From Clytia hemisphaerica (lineage: Eukaryota > Cnidaria > Hydrozoa > Leptothecata > Clytiidae), in NCBI GenBank assembly GCA_902728285.1, contig CACVBU010000700.1, positions 162,047 through 226,046 of the forward strand: DNA of 64,000 nt, in the 5' to 3' direction. Within the stretch, counting starts at the first letter, position 1, and the number at the start of each line of letters is the position of its first letter. The notes under the pieces were generated by a model, which saw only the letters and a program-made list of their open reading frames with translations, searched no databases and was not told the origin of the DNA. The translations under genes were made by a program, and so were the position numbers. Below, in pieces: positions 1 to 15,100 of this stretch.

Positions 1-72
1 TTGAATTTATTTGTTCAAATAATAGATAAAAAGTGAAACTTGTGATAGTTGTACTTTTTCTTGTGCTTCTAG

Positions 73-134
73 ACACACAGAAGAAGACACAAGCCAAAGT
101 GTTCAAAAGTTGGCTCAATTACAATTTGAAACTT
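73..134 (+). CDS. Exon: start of CH1
   Basis: The acceptor follows a T/C-rich tract ending in CTAG; the donor is GTAAGT. Two leading bases complete a codon, then the reading gives QKKTQAKVFKSWLN, the usual opening helix of a type-1 CH domain. The initiator and any upstream exon lie outside the window; bases 1-72 are intron. A second in-frame acceptor at 79-80 is possible. Confidence 0.82.
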
Positions 135-3100
135 GTAAGTTATAATACTTTTTTACTCAATTGAGTTTTTGTCTTCTTATCTCATTACACTGCACTACAG
201 TGTTTGTTTTTTATAATTCATTTATTAACATAACTGTTTTGTTATGATTACTCTTTCATAGATACAGTCATCTGTGTTGGTGAAAGATTTATTCCATGAT
301 TTACGAAATGGTGTTATTTTGGTTAAAATTGTTGGATATTTTTCCAAAGAAAAACAGGTATTGTATAAAAGTTTACCAAATATATATAATTTGAAAATGA
401 TACTGGCATCTCGTATGATCAAGTTGTTACATGCTCTTGTTAATTGATAATGTTTTTTTTTTTCATATTATTTTTTGTCTATAGTTTATAGAGAAGGGGA
501 ACAACAGGATCCATCATGTCAATAATGTGAACACTGTTTTAAAGTATTTGAGACTGAAAAAGGTGAGACTTTCACATTACAATGTTAATGATTTCATTAT
601 CTCATTTTTAATAAAAAGGTAAAGTTTGAAACAAATTCTTGGTTTACTTTTCTAACTTACTTTTTGATATTTATTAGCAATTTTGAGTCCTATGAAGTTG
701 AAGCTAAAAGTATTCTGTGCAATGACACAATGATATAATAGCAAGTTAAAACGGTTTTCTTTATAATATAATCTATAAAATTTCAAATAAAAGTGATTCC
801 GCTTTCCATCTGTAAAACCTTCCAGGTTAAATTGGTCAATATTCATGCTGATGCAATTGTAGATGGAAATAAAACGATCACGTTAGCATTACTTTGGGCC
901 ATAATCAATGTTTTTCAGGTAAGAGTTTAGACATTTTATGATTACAAAACAAGTTGATACTGTGATAAAGGGGGTATTTAGTGTTATTATCTTTAGTATT
1001 GATTCTCACACTCCTGGGTCCTCTTTATATTGATGTGAACCTATAATAACTTTCAAAATTTATCGTATAACGTGGCTGATTTCCACTTCATGAATAGTTT
1101 CGAGTTCATAGGGTATGTTAATCACTATTTGAATCAGATCATCCAATTTTAAACCTTCGCTATGTATCTCCATATTGGCCTCAAAGTCTGCACACGTAAG
1201 GCTATGAAAAATTAAATACAAAGCTTTTAAAAGATATAAATGAATTAGGCTTTTTGAATTTATGATTTGGATCCAAACAAAGGCTATAATACAAAGACTT
1301 GTACTATACTCTTGGTTTATTCTATATTGCAACACCAAGAGCATCTGAATTTATTCTAGGCTGGAATATTTGCTGCAGTTGAAGGGGATAAAGGAGACAA
1401 GGCTATTGCAGACATGTCAAATAAGAAAAAAATAAGTTTAAAACAAAACCTTTTACAGCAATGCACATCTATTCTTAAATCCTATGGTTTGTAAGTGTTT
1501 TTTAGATATTCTTGTTATTGTTTTGCTACCCACTAAATATATGGAAACATATGACATTGCCAAATTAGTTTGAGTTTATATTAGAGTTTATAGTCAATTA
1601 TTAACTAAATGAAAGCAGCCAAAAGACTTTATAGTTTACTTGTTTTGTAAGGAAAAAGGTTTATTTATTGAAGTAATTTTATCAATGATATTTAAATTAA
1701 TATTTAGACAAGAAGAACTGAAAGATTTTGGTTCCAATTCAAGTTTTGGGGATATCTTTGGAAAGTTGATAGCTTTTTACAGGTATATAGTTGTTGTCTT
1801 TTGGGAATATCACTCTAACAATAAAATTTATTGAGATAGAAATAACTCTTCCCATTGTTTTTATAACTGTACATGTCTTTATATCAGACATTATAAATTT
1901 GACAAAAGTTTCCTAACTCAACTTTTTCTAGACCTGATTTAGTTTGTGTCGAAGAGCTTCAGAATATGTCACAAGAAGAAAAGATAAAAGATATTCTTCA
2001 AATCGCTGAAAATATTCTGGAAGTTCCTACCTCCTTGGTTATCAAAGGTACGTAAGATTTTTTTGCTTTGTAGAATCCCCTATTTACCTAGTCACCATAA
2101 ATTTCCAAAAATCCAGGGTAAGAAGGTCAAAATTTAAAAAGGAAACTTTTCTTCGAGCAACTTTAGTGCCATTTCCATCATGCTTTTTTGAATTCAATAG
2201 AGATGAATTTGCATTTTTCTCAATTGTATTATTTTTTCAATTTTGGTAAGAACAGGGTTGGTCAGGCCTGTAGAATAATAAATTAATTTGAATTCAATGC
2301 ATCTATTTTATTATAAAACTTAATATATTTTAATCCTTTTTTGTCTTTTTTCAGATTTTACTTCAGAAAAACCTGATGAACGTTCAGTTATGACATTTAC
2401 TTCTATGCTGCTACAAACTCTACAAAATTCTAAAAATTCTAGATCAAGGTACTATTGGATTTTAAAGCTTGAGTCCTTTTTATCCATTCCATAATTTTGG
2501 AAATCTTGATTTGTCTCAATTTCTTGAATTAAAATTTTGCTCTACCACATTCCATTATTAGTTTTAACCCTTTTTATATGTAACGAAGACCAACCACAGC
2601 AATATGCAACCAACTTTTGAACTTGGTCATAATTCATACTTTTTTGATTTTCAGTTTCTCTTCAGATGAAGAAAGCACTGACGAATCGATTGCAGATGAA
2701 ACTGAAATTAAAGCTAAGGAGACTCAAATCAACCTCTCAAATGATTTAATTGAAGAAAAATTGAATTTGACTAACAGCAAAATAGATGAAGTTTTAAATG
2801 AACTAAACACTTTGGACGAGAAAGGAAAAGTCTCTTTTTCTACAATACTTGTAAGCTATATTCTAGTGATTACTACTCATTATATTGAAATTTATCTGAT
2901 TGTCTGATTGGACAAGCACTAGATTTAATCCTTACTAAGTTGTTCTATTTCGTGCAGTTTTTTAAATGGTAGGGTTCAGTATGAAGGTAATAAAGATATA
3001 GATGGAGAGAAAACGTCTCGGTAATGATCTAAATGGTCGTTGAAATCTTTTATAAATTTATTCAAAGCAGCTTTTCTTTGATGTACCATCATTGGAGGCA

Positions 3101-6100
3101 AAAAACATCAATTTATAACTTTATAAGAACAGAAAGAGACTGTTTGGTTGATTTTGGAAAACTTAATTTTGCCGAAAATCCTTGTTAAAATGCGATTCGA
3201 AATAGTTTCAACTGATGTAAGACTAAAAGAGTATATTGATTTCATAAGGACACATTTTTGGGCTGGCATTTTGTTAACATTGAGAGTTGCATCACATTAT
3301 CATTGAAAGTTTATTATCTTAAAATCTTCACGTCTAAGTGGGCAGCGGTTTTGATACTCTGACAAAATGATCGATACAAGGTTCCTAACCGTAACACGTA
3401 ATTCTTTTTTAAATCTATCAATGGCTTTATGGGCAGTAGAAGTTTGGAGTATTGTGCTTATTATGTTAAGTTTCTTTCAATTTTTCTTGACAAGGCTATT
3501 ATATTTCAATATACTTGTTAAAAATGTAATGTCTTTTCATTCATCTTAAATATTCCCACGAGTATACCCAAAATTAATCATCTTATTCCCAAAGCAACCA
3601 AACAGCTGTTTGCTTCCGATGATAAATCAGAATAGAACAAAAGGCATTGACTCTCCATCTATCTTTATTACCTCCATGGGTTCAGTAAGAGGTTGTTCAT
3701 ATAGAGGCAGGCCGTGAGGTTGGATAGATTTTCGATATTTTTAGCAATTTGATTTGTCAAAAAGTGTGACGTAACCTTCGAAAATCCATCCCACTCCACC
3801 TAGCCGGGCTAGCCGGCCTCCATATAAACAGCTCCCAAGTTTAAGAAAATAAAAGAAGTAAAATTTAAGCATGGCTTAAATGGCTTTGAGACATGCACTT
3901 TTTTCTTGTGTTGGTGTTGCATATTGCACCAACGTGAAAAAAGCTTCCTGTGTCCCAAGCCTTTAGCATGTAACATTTATTTTGATTTTCTATCACACTT
4001 TTTCAGTTTTTATTCAAACTTTGTAACTACTTATTTTTTTTTAAAAACATAGTTCGGTCAATAGCTTGAAACCAAATTCCATTTTCTCTGGTATCTCTTA
4101 TGGGGCAAATCGTAGTTTGTCTATAATTGTTAACTTTTCCTTATATACTTGTTTTATAGAAACACTCACTTTGTTATCATATAACCTCAAGCACCACCAT
4201 CAAATGTCCAGTCTTGAGCTCAAAACTGAAGTATTTAAAAGAGAAAGTTGCCTATGGAACCCATTTACTGAACGATTCCCCGCTTCCTTCAACTTTTCAA
4301 AATTCTTTGAATCCGCTACTTGTTGAAGTTCACGAAAGACTTGATGACATAGGAATTATTTTGAAAACAACCGATCTGGAAAATAATCACATTGACCAGC
4401 TAAAAGATTTACAGGTATTATAATTCAACTCTATAATATATAGCTTAGTCTTGGTCTTTTTATTTGATGTAAGCTAAATCTATATTCTAACTACAAGGCT
4501 TACTCTTGGTCTTTTTATTTGATGGAAGGTAAATTTATCAATGAAAGCAGGTGCTTTTATTTCAAAGCGATGTCAGAGAAAATTTAAGAATTTAGAGTAT
4601 GGAATGTCATCTTTATGTACTGGCTACTTCCATGCAATAAAATTTAGCAGGGATTAATAAGATTTACTAACTTATCTTTTCCACAAAATACTGATTTCCA
4701 AAATGTATCCAAAAATCATTTAAAAATATTTCTTCATATTGTCACTGTGTTGACAAGCATAATTTAACAACCAACATGCTCAATTTGACAGTAGAAAGAC
4801 TCAAAATCAGAAAAGCATAATCTGCCAAATTGTAATCCACGAAATTTCGTCCCCCTCTAAAAGCCTTTTATTCACTTATGCCAGTGAGCTCACTCAAAAA
4901 GTTTAATTGTTGTGAAATATAAAAGCCTAACATGATAATGATTTTTAATGAAATAAGTTTTAATTTTAGGTTCAATCAGGCATCATTACGTCATTAAAGA
5001 ATTCTTTGAAGCAGTTGGATGAACAAGATGACATTGTAAAAGGCAAAATTAAAAGTTTGAGTACTACCTTGGATGATTTAGATCTTACTGTCACAAAGAC
5101 GTCTCACAAAATACTGTTTTCTCACTATGAGCACAGAATTGAACTTTTTTGTGAGAGATCAAGAAAAGTTTTGCAAAAACAGTCGCCACCTTTCAATTGT
5201 GGAAAGGATTTAAGAACAAAAATACAAAAATTGGAGGTATGTAGGTTCTAAAAATACGTGATAAACTTAAATATTGGCTAGCCTTTCATTTGTCTTTTAA
5301 GTATAATTTGACATATATTATTTGATTTTTTTCAGAATCTCCATTATTTGAGTATCAGGAAGGATACATTCTTTTTTGACTATTGAAGGGATGATGATTT
5401 TTTCTAAAAGATCAATCAAGTTTTTTATTTCCTTTTTCAGAAATGGTTTTTCAAGAGAAATTTTTCAGAGCGTTTCCAAAGACGATTAAAACGTGTTACC
5501 AAGACTGGAGAAAAGTTCATTCAAGAAAATAGTGGTGATGAATTCTGTCAAATCATTAGTGGATCAATTGAAAAATTCGAGTTGTTTTATGCTGACCATT
5601 TATCTAAAGCATCAGAATGCATGAAAGAGATGAAGAAAACTTTAGATGAATCGAATCGATGTAGTGGTACTTTTAGAGATTGGAAGTCAACCTTTGAAAA
5701 TCTAGATGATCTGATTGGTATTGATTTGATACCAGAGGTATGTATTTCTGGTATCTGCTCCCCCTCAGCTTTATATAAACCTTGGAAGTAGTTTCTCAAT
5801 CCCGGACAACCAAAATCTCTTATTGGATTTTCCAAAATCTCTTATTGGATTTTTATGACAGTGGTACGTTACTAGTAGTAGCACTACTCAATACGGTGTA
5901 AATACAGAGCGCCAGATCTACTTTTACTGAAATACTTGTGATGATGAAACGCAGTTTGAAGTTAATCACTGCAATGGTTTTTTGTCGGTACCACTTAAAA
6001 AAAACTGCGATCAAAGGTTACGGATAAATTTTAGTCCAGGGTTTCTAAAGGTCGGTGCTAGTATCAATCTTTTTAAATTATAAATTTCTGGAACTTTTGT

Positions 6101-9100
6101 TTTTTTAATATAAAAAATTCATGTATAACGTGGTAATTACACGCTGCTAGAACCTGAGCTTAATATTTTTGAATCTAAGAAAGCTATCTGCCAATGCACA
6201 ACCCCTTAGAATTTCCTTGTTATTGTTTTTTCAGAACATTGCGAATGATATTTCCTCATGCAAGATAGGAATTGACAATATGCAACAATTTCTAAAAGAA
6301 CATAGTAAAGAATTTATACCAGAGTTCTGTCACAAATTTCAAGTTGACATCACCCTGCTACAATCAAGACTTGATTTTGTTGAAAATTACCACAAAGAAG
6401 TTTCATCGTTGAGTGAAACAGTTATAACAACCGAGCTTGCAAATAACACTTTAAGTTCTTGTCATCAATGCTTACAAGAGGCAGACAAGATTTTGAGCAA
6501 ACCCATTGATACTTCTGCATTTTCATTGGCTGAAAGACATTTGCTCGATCTTCAGGTATAAAATGGTTTTATTTTTTATCTTTTAAGCCGAAATCCCTCT
6601 TGAAGTCCTGTCTCACTATCAAAATATGAACACATTTTTTAAGATTTTCTTAGCACCCATTTATATAAAAAAATTATACACCATTGGAAAGATATTTTTG
6701 AGGATAAAAATCTAAAAGATATATTTGGACAACATGAAAAAATCTTTCTACTTATCATTCAAAAATCATGAGGGATCAGAGCTGTTCTTCTTATAGAATA
6801 CGTGTATGTATGTTTTGCATTTGATATTATAGTAAAATGATCCAGATTTTGAAACCCGCCTACAGATTACTGTATTTTAAATTAGACGGCTTTTAAATCT
6901 CTTTCTTTCTTCATTCACCTTTTTTAGACATCATCTTTTCTATTTACAATAACAAATTCTACCACTTAGGAAACGAAACTATATCTTGGCAATACTGCAA
7001 GCTACACGAAAGTCCTTTTGGCTTTGTCCAGTAATAGCAATGAAGATCAGCAAGATTTTGTTGAAAGACTTGTTGAAATAAACAACCACGTTCATCAGAA
7101 ACTTGAGTCAATTAATGAAGAAATCGTACGACTGAAAAACATGTTACCTCGTTGGAAAGACTTGAACATGGGACTTACAAGGGCTCGTGATTGGCTAGAT
7201 AGTGTTTCGTCATTAACGCTAGAGTTTGATGAATTCGATGGCTCTTTATCAGAACTTGTACAAAAATATTCTGCTCTCATGGCGAAGGCAAAGGAGGTGT
7301 CAAAAAATGGTGAATTGATAAAAACGATAAATGAGAAAGTTAAGAAATTACAACAATCTCAAAATATGGAAATTATTGAGCTGGAAGAACTTGATGATAA
7401 ATGTCAGGAACAGAATTCTAAATTAAGGGAACGGCTTCTAAAGTTCACTGGTCACGATGAAGACTTATTGAAAGACTTGTGTACATCAATGCAAATATAT
7501 ACAGAGGTTATCGACTGTGCGTCAAATCTGGTAAGTGTTTTTAATTTCGCAGTGACTGCAGATTGTGAATATTTAACAATACATTGTCGGCACTCCCCAA
7601 TATATTGTCACTAAATTACTAGAATTACTAAGAATGTTTGGCTTTTGCATTTGAAATTCTCCTTTTAGCCGCAATACCTACTGTTGGTGGATATCTTATA
7701 ATCTTGGTTGATTAATTTTTGAAAATTTTCTACCCAGGACGTTTTTATTCCAACCCCCCCCCCACTTATTAATTTTTGCGAAAATAATTTTTGTAAGTTC
7801 CCTCTCTTATTAACCTCTTTTTCAAACAACTTCCAACCAGAACGTTCTTATTCCATTTTTATCCCCCCCCCCCCGCTTATTAAGTTTTGAGAATTTTTCC
7901 ACCCACCCCGCTTATTCCCCCCATTTATTTGGTACCCGAAAGTAATCTGTTATATTTTTCTTAGATAACGGATAGCCACTTAGAAGAGATACCCATGATG
8001 CACAAATCACTTAAAGACGAATTATCAAAACTCAAAGAAACTAATATTCCTATCAATTTGATCTCCGTCGAAATATCGAAAATTGACACCCTAGAGAAAG
8101 GTTTTTGCGATCGATTATGTAAACGTTTCGAAGGGGAATTGGGCGTGGTCAATAATGGTATTTCAAAAGCACAAGATGAGCTTGCTCTTGTCGGTGAAAC
8201 GTTCTATCAGAAATCAACAAGTCCGCATCAATCAATGGTTCAAATACATGTAAGGCAGTTTTTTTATTTTCAACCGTAATCACTCGAATTTAGATATCTA
8301 GGGTCGGATTTAGTGATATTGAGGTACTAATTTAGCGGGAGTGAAATCCCGAAAACATTCTAATTTGCGAGTGACGTTGTTTATTAATTTTGGTGAGAAA
8401 TTCTTTTGGAGTCTATTTTTATTACCATGTGCCATAATTCACTCACAAAGACCAGCTAGATAAAAATTTAAGGGGAGTGGTACAGGAATAGCCCCCCCCC
8501 CCCTAGCTCTTAAGCACTTATCAAAGCCTAGTATAAATAGGTTAAGGATAAAGTGGGTTTGGACCCTTAACTTTAAATTGTAAAATAAAAAGAATATTTT
8601 TTCTGTTCTAGAATCTTCAAGTTTCAACCCACTACAAGAGAGTTTCACGGATAATTGGTGAACTACAAAATGCGTTCGACCTATTAGAACACTTCGAATA
8701 TCCAAGTCACAATGAACTCAAGAAATCTGTTGAGAAATTTGAACGAGTTGAATGCGAAATTACGTTTTATCAAGATCAAATACGGCCGTCACTTGCAGTA
8801 GAGAATGAAACGTACGAGGGTCTAGAGGCGTTTGCTGAATGGCTAGAAACGATCGAGGATGTGGTCACGTCAGTTGAACGAGCTGAGAATAACGAACTGT
8901 TTGAAGAAGCTCTTACGTGCTTACAGGTTTGTTTGATACAGTTCACTCTCTCTAATTCGAACTCCAAAGGGTAATCTAATTTGCTCGAATTATAAAGATA
9001 TTAGAATTCTAGAAAGCATATTTTACGAGATTTTCCCTTTCAAGGGAAAAACAATTAATTCAAATTATAAAAAGATTTGGATAACAGAAGCTCGAATTAG

Positions 9101-12100
9101 CGAGAGTCGACTGCATTCATTAAATCAAAGTCCGTGTTTTTTTGTGTTCGATGAACGGGAAGCCTTCCATGGCTGCCTCCCTCTCACCGAGGGTGCTTTA
9201 CACACTTTAGTTTTGTCAATTGATGCAAAATCTTCAGAAAAATCTTCAGAAAAATCTAAACTAATGGCGAGGATTATCCAATGTTTTGGGATTTTCAAAA
9301 ATCTGTCGGAAAAATCAGTGAATTCGAATTGACTCGTTGTAAAAATGAAGTGCAGGGGAGGGACTACTCTGAATGTCCTTCTTCCAATTATATTTTTCGG
9401 ACTGTAATATATGTGATTTCATTTTTGTCTTCATAGGATTTGGAAACTGACATCCCCTTGCAAGACGAACTTTTGGAGCACCTCCAAAACTCATACACCA
9501 CCCTTTCTCAAAAGTGGAAGGTGGACGAGATCTGTCACGACATTCAAAATTCTCAACAACGTTTCACCACCCTAAAACAAGATATTCAACAACTAGCCAC
9601 ACATCTCCCTGAACTGAAACAATCTTTCCAGGACTTGCCGAAGTTATTAGAAGCGTTAGCATGGGTACAAGAAATGTTCGTTCTTGTCGAGCGCAATATT
9701 GAGATCGACATGCGTGAAGATGTGGAGAAGGAGATGGAAAGGTTACAGGTAATCTCGAGTTTTTGTCTCTAAACCTCTTATCTCTCGGGCTACCCCTATA
9801 ATGGAAGCGTGTCCAGGTTTAAAGCTGACTAGTCCGCCGTCTTGTTTTCAATTCTGGTCGTTAACAACGCGATTCGAATGTTTTGAAATTCGACTCGTTG
9901 ACTTCAAAATTGGAGACACTTCTACGAGAAATCTGTGAGCAGTTAGCCTATATCTAATGTGTAAAAGAATATGATATTTGGGCTCTAATTAATATGAATC
10001 GAGCGAGCAAGTATTTTGTTAAGATTAAACTCCTTAAAGTCACATATCTATTTCGACTTCATATTTTAGAAAATTATGCTATAATGGTTTTTACGTACAG
10101 GCGAATTTTTCAGATCATACATGAACTTTGTTTTTAGTTGTTATCCAATCAAGTGGAGAAACAAAAATCGAACATTGAAGATGTCCTGGCAGAAGCTGAA
10201 CTCAAAACACATGAGCAAATCGTTTCACATGTCTACAAAGAATCTTTCACCAAATTGAAAGAGTTATGGGCGAAATTACTTGCTTGCCTTGAAGAACGAC
10301 TGACTGAGATGGAAGGTCTGTATTCTTCTTTCACTACTAAAGCTTGACTGCTATTGGTTTAAGGTGCACTCAATAACCGAAGACTAAATGCGAATCTCCA
10401 TGCAGTATTTGAATCCACCTGTCTCTTTTTATAATTGCGCGGTCCTCGTGGTTTTCAAGAAAATGTTAGATTGAAAGTATTATTTACCGCCAGAATTCGA
10501 ACCGTGTGAAACACGAAATAAAGAAAGTGCTAGATTCAATCCGTAATGTGAAACGCGGCGCAGATCTTAAGGCATCATTTCTGTTTCCCTGGGAAAGTTG
10601 AAGTTTCCTCTCTAGCTTTCGGCTGTATGTATCACAACCAAGGGGGATCCCTAAAGAAGTATTTTCTAAGAACGAAAAAAACAATATCAAGAATAATTTA
10701 AGAGACTCGGACGTTTCTCTTCAACACTAACGCTAGCTTGTGTTTCTTTGCAAAGAAGCTAATTTTTAGTCACTGTTCCTTTCCGTCATGGAATACCAAA
10801 ATTTGATTTTAAAAAGTTTAATACGAATTAAGGATTTGAATCTTTGTGAGTGGAGACTCTAAATTTGATTGCATCTTCCATTTGTAGGTTGCAAAGAACA
10901 ATGGCTGTGTTTTTCATTCGAATTGGAACAGATCATGAACGATTTAGCTGACGGTGAAATGGAATTCTCAAAATCGAAAAATAAATTATATTTCAATGCT
11001 GATTCTATTGAAGAAGAAATCAAGAAAAATAAGGTGAAAATACCGATTTTTTACGTCTACGGTCAAACTCTTTCTTAAAACGCCCTCAAAACTGAGGCTC
11101 GGAAAACACGAGTTAAAAAACACGAGTTAGAAAAAACACGAGTTACAAAAAACACGAGTTACGTTAAATGTGACGTCATCAATGGGAAATTATGACGTCA
11201 CAAGTAGATAATTTAACTCGTCAATTTATGGTGCACCTTAAACTGACGAGTTAATTAACTCGTCAATTTATGGTGCACCTTAATCTTACGAGTTAATTAA
11301 CTCCTCAATTTATGGTGCACCTTAATCTTACGAGTTAATTAACTCGTCAATTTATGGTGCACCTTAAATTGACGAGTTAAATTTTCATGTAATTTTTTTT
11401 AATTTTTTGTAATTTTCTCTCATAAAATTCTATAGTCTTTAACTGAGACAGAAGTTGACAAAAAGTATTTAGGCTGGCTCAAATGCTAAGGGAAATGCAA
11501 AAAATAGAACTTTAACAAAGAGGTTACGATTCCTGAAAATAATTCTATTCATTGTCACTTTTAATAAATCTTTTAATTCATTTAATAGTAGCGATAAAGG
11601 TGGGTTTGTTTCACCAAAGACAGTGCTCTACGTAAAGGAGCAATCATTCATTTAATAATTCATTTAATAACCGTTTTCCTTTTTATGTCGTCATTTAAAA
11701 ATATTCTTTTTTAGCAAAACATTTAAAACTTTTTCGTACAATTATTTTTAAATTGTACTCGTAATGAACCTATTTTGCCTACTAATAATTTTCAATTCAA
11801 TAATATATTGAATGTATGCCTATTTTAATCTGAATTTTAGAATTTTTGACCAACTTGGTTTCATGAAAATTTAACTCGTCAATTTAAGGTGCACCATAAA
11901 TTGACGAGTTAATTAACTCGTAAGATTAAGGTGCACCATAAATTGACGAGTTAATTAACTCGTCAGTTTAAGGTGCACCATAAATTGACGAGTTAATTAA
12001 CTCGTCAGTTTATGGTGCACCATAAATTGACGAGTTAATTAACTCGTAAGATTAAGGTGCACCATAAATTGATGAGTTAAATTATCTACTTGTGACGTCA

Positions 12101-15100
12101 TAATTTCCCATTGATGACGTCACATTTAACGTAACTCGTGTTTTTTGTAACTCGTGTTTTTTAACTCGTGTTTTTTAACTCGTGTTTTCCGAGCCTCCTC
12201 AAAACTAAGTAATGCCAATATGGAAGAAAAATCTCCGATTTTCTTTAGTTTTGGTTGGGATGGAGAAACTGCCACTGAAAATATAGTTTCTTTATAATCT
12301 TCTACAGTCGCACTAGCCGATTCTTTAACGCCCTTAAAAATGAGTATCTTGGCTTTAGTTCACCATTTCGTTTCTACGCTATGGAATTTTGCTTCATTTT
12401 GCGATGTTTTTGCAAGCGCAGCATTTTCATGGCTTTTTATACTGTCAGCCTGGCTTTATCAATCTTTAGGCGAGCGTTTGAGGGACTGATTTAATGTTCG
12501 AATCGCTAAAATATTCGAATTATAAAAGATGCCTCGAATACGTGAGAGTATGTTATATCAAAATTTGTATATTTTCAGGATTTGATCAAGCATTTAGATG
12601 ACGAATCACACCGCATTGATGACATGACTCTCTTGGGAGAAGATCTTCAAGAAAAATTAAGCAAGTCTGGATCTTTGAACGTTTCTGTCAAACTAACCAA
12701 TATTGACAGTCTCAAGAAGTCTTTGAAAGATGATGTCAATCTTCAACTTGAAGAGTTAAACAATAGTTTAACCAAATGGAAACGATTTAGTGATTCTAGA
12801 GATGCTTTTACTGAATGGTTGGCTGGCTTTCAACGCAATTCTGAAAATTATTTTCAAAAGGATATAAAGCTTTCGACGCCTGATGATTTAAAGGTATTGA
12901 ATTGACATCAATCTACATTTTAAGGCAATTTTCAAACAAGCAAAGTAACATACTAAAACATGAAATTAATTGTCGGTATGGATAAAGCTGCGTCTAGGCC
13001 CAGACCCCATGATACTTGAATTATTGCATATAGTGAAGTCGATTGTACTTGATAGGTTGTCGTTATTAAGAAGCAATTGTTCACTCATCGAACTTTGGGT
13101 TTGCCATTATGCCGATTCCACCTTCTCACCATTCGTTTTGTTCGCTGTTGACCCCAGACCTCCATTCATTTTGTTCGCCCCAGACCTCCAACTCAGTGAT
13201 ACTCAATAAATCTCATTGTTATAGACATAGTTCGGAAGGAGGTTACTCTCCCTTTAAAGATGTACCCCTGACCTAAATTTATATCCTTTGTGTAAAAAAA
13301 GCACAACAAAGAGGGGGGGTTAAGAAACTCCTCCATTCTCCGGAAAAACTCTGTACTCCTTTTTTGTGATACTATGATAGATCAGGTCAATATTCATTCG
13401 AGACTTGCATGGCCGTAAGGTTCTCTTTTTTTCTTTCCTAGAAAATGACAAACGAGGTCGTAACAAAACACGGATTACTTGAAGATCTCAACAAATATTG
13501 TTCCGAGCTCTTAGAAAACAAGCAGGAGAAAGACGCAGTGGAAATCAAAAAACAAGTCTGCAAACTGAACGAACAGTGGGACCACATATATAACGAGTTA
13601 AAGTTAAGAGAAAAATCAGCTCAAAGTGTCCTAACGCTGTGGTATAGTTACGAAGAAAGAGTCAAAGGAATGAAGACTTACCTTGAAGAAATTGCGAAGA
13701 GGATGTCAGATATTGAGGTTGCTTCAAATGAGAAAGAATTGGATGACAAGATTCGTTTTATAAAGGTATGCTGTGCATTTGGTTTTCTTAAATGTATACT
13801 CTATTATCGTACTTTATCTTATCATGTATATCGCAAAGTAATTTTATTACTTTCTTTCAAGTTTAAGTTCGACGTACAGTATTAGATGGCGAATCTATTT
13901 GAAGGGTGCTGGCGCAACTTTTAAACGATTTTTCCAGTGACCATTATTTTACCGGACTTTTTCCCGCAAAAATTTTTTCGGATGGTTTTTACCCCGACTT
14001 TTTCCCGAATAAAGTACCTACTAGCGCAAGTATATCTCAAAAGAAAAACCGGAAATAAGAAGCCTTTAATGTGTTTTGGAACAAATTCAATTTTCTCGCA
14101 AGACTACTGCAAGATGTTGCTTCGAAAGTTTATAAAGTGGCGTAAAAAGATCTTTGGTTCTAAACTTAGAGTTTACTTATGGGGGAAAAAAATTCACGAA
14201 TGACCAAATACATGATTTTTTTTACATTTCACGAAAATTAAGTTCGACAAATAAAGCTTTTCAAAACATTTCGCGGGAAAAAACATATTTCACGAATTTG
14301 TGTAATGTTACGGAAAAATTTTGTTTTCACGATTTAGCGAAATGAGCTTTTGCGAATTAGACCAAAATTCACGAAAATCGCGAAAGTTATTTTCCGCAAA
14401 AGTTTCAGTCCCTAAAAAAGACTTTCCTTTGGAAAGAAAGCCGTGACAATGATGTCTAGTATAGGCTAAGTGGCTATCGTCTTTTTTTTAAGTTCATTGA
14501 GAATTAAATACAGTCTCTCCAATCTCTCTAATTCGAATCTCTATTATTCGAATCTTTCTGTAATTTGAGCTAAGACATTGGCTCAGCTGGGGAGTGGTAT
14601 AAAATTACTCTCTGTAATTCGAATCTTCTAATTCGAATAATATTTTTTGTCCCTTGAAGATCGAATTAGAGGGAGTCAACTGTAAGGATAATGGGATTAA
14701 AGGCTTATGAAGTGAAGCTTCTTGTTATCCACATTATTATTTTCTTGCATAAATATTTTTAGGACCTGAGCAAAGAAATGAAAGACAAACGTTCAACTTT
14801 AGAAGAATTGATATGGAAAGGCTCACAGATGCCTTTAAAATTCAATTTCGTTAATCGCCAAACCATCTGTAGGGAGATCAAAGATTTAGACCATTCGTGG
14901 AAAAGCAATGAATTGGAGTTGCATCATTTAGAAGACAAATATTCACGACTACTCAAAGATTTATTGGCAATTGAAGACTTAGTGAAAGATTTGGATGAAT
15001 GGACTTGTCATTGTGATGGTTTAAATGATGAATTCGAGAAATTCTATTTGGATAAAATGATGGATGGGCTATTGGACTACGAGACTAAATTACAGGTATA

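Noticed and set aside
1-72. Promoter or start codon at the left edge
   Set aside because: The bases look like the end of an intron with a polypyrimidine tract; no start context.
73-2448. Beta-spectrin, dystrophin or plakin identity for the CH pair
   Set aside because: CH2 K-D-F-G and the large disordered or repeat inserts fit nesprins better. Not fully excluded because the C-terminus is missing.
5336-5390. Exon starting at the acceptor TTTTCAG (5334-5335)
   Set aside because: In the required phase it hits TGA after about 16 codons and has no donor; the acceptor at 5439-5440 gives a clean exon.
13900-14420. Short ORFs in the intron with ttcgcg/cacgaa motifs
   Set aside because: No coding signature; likely repeat-derived AT-rich sequence.
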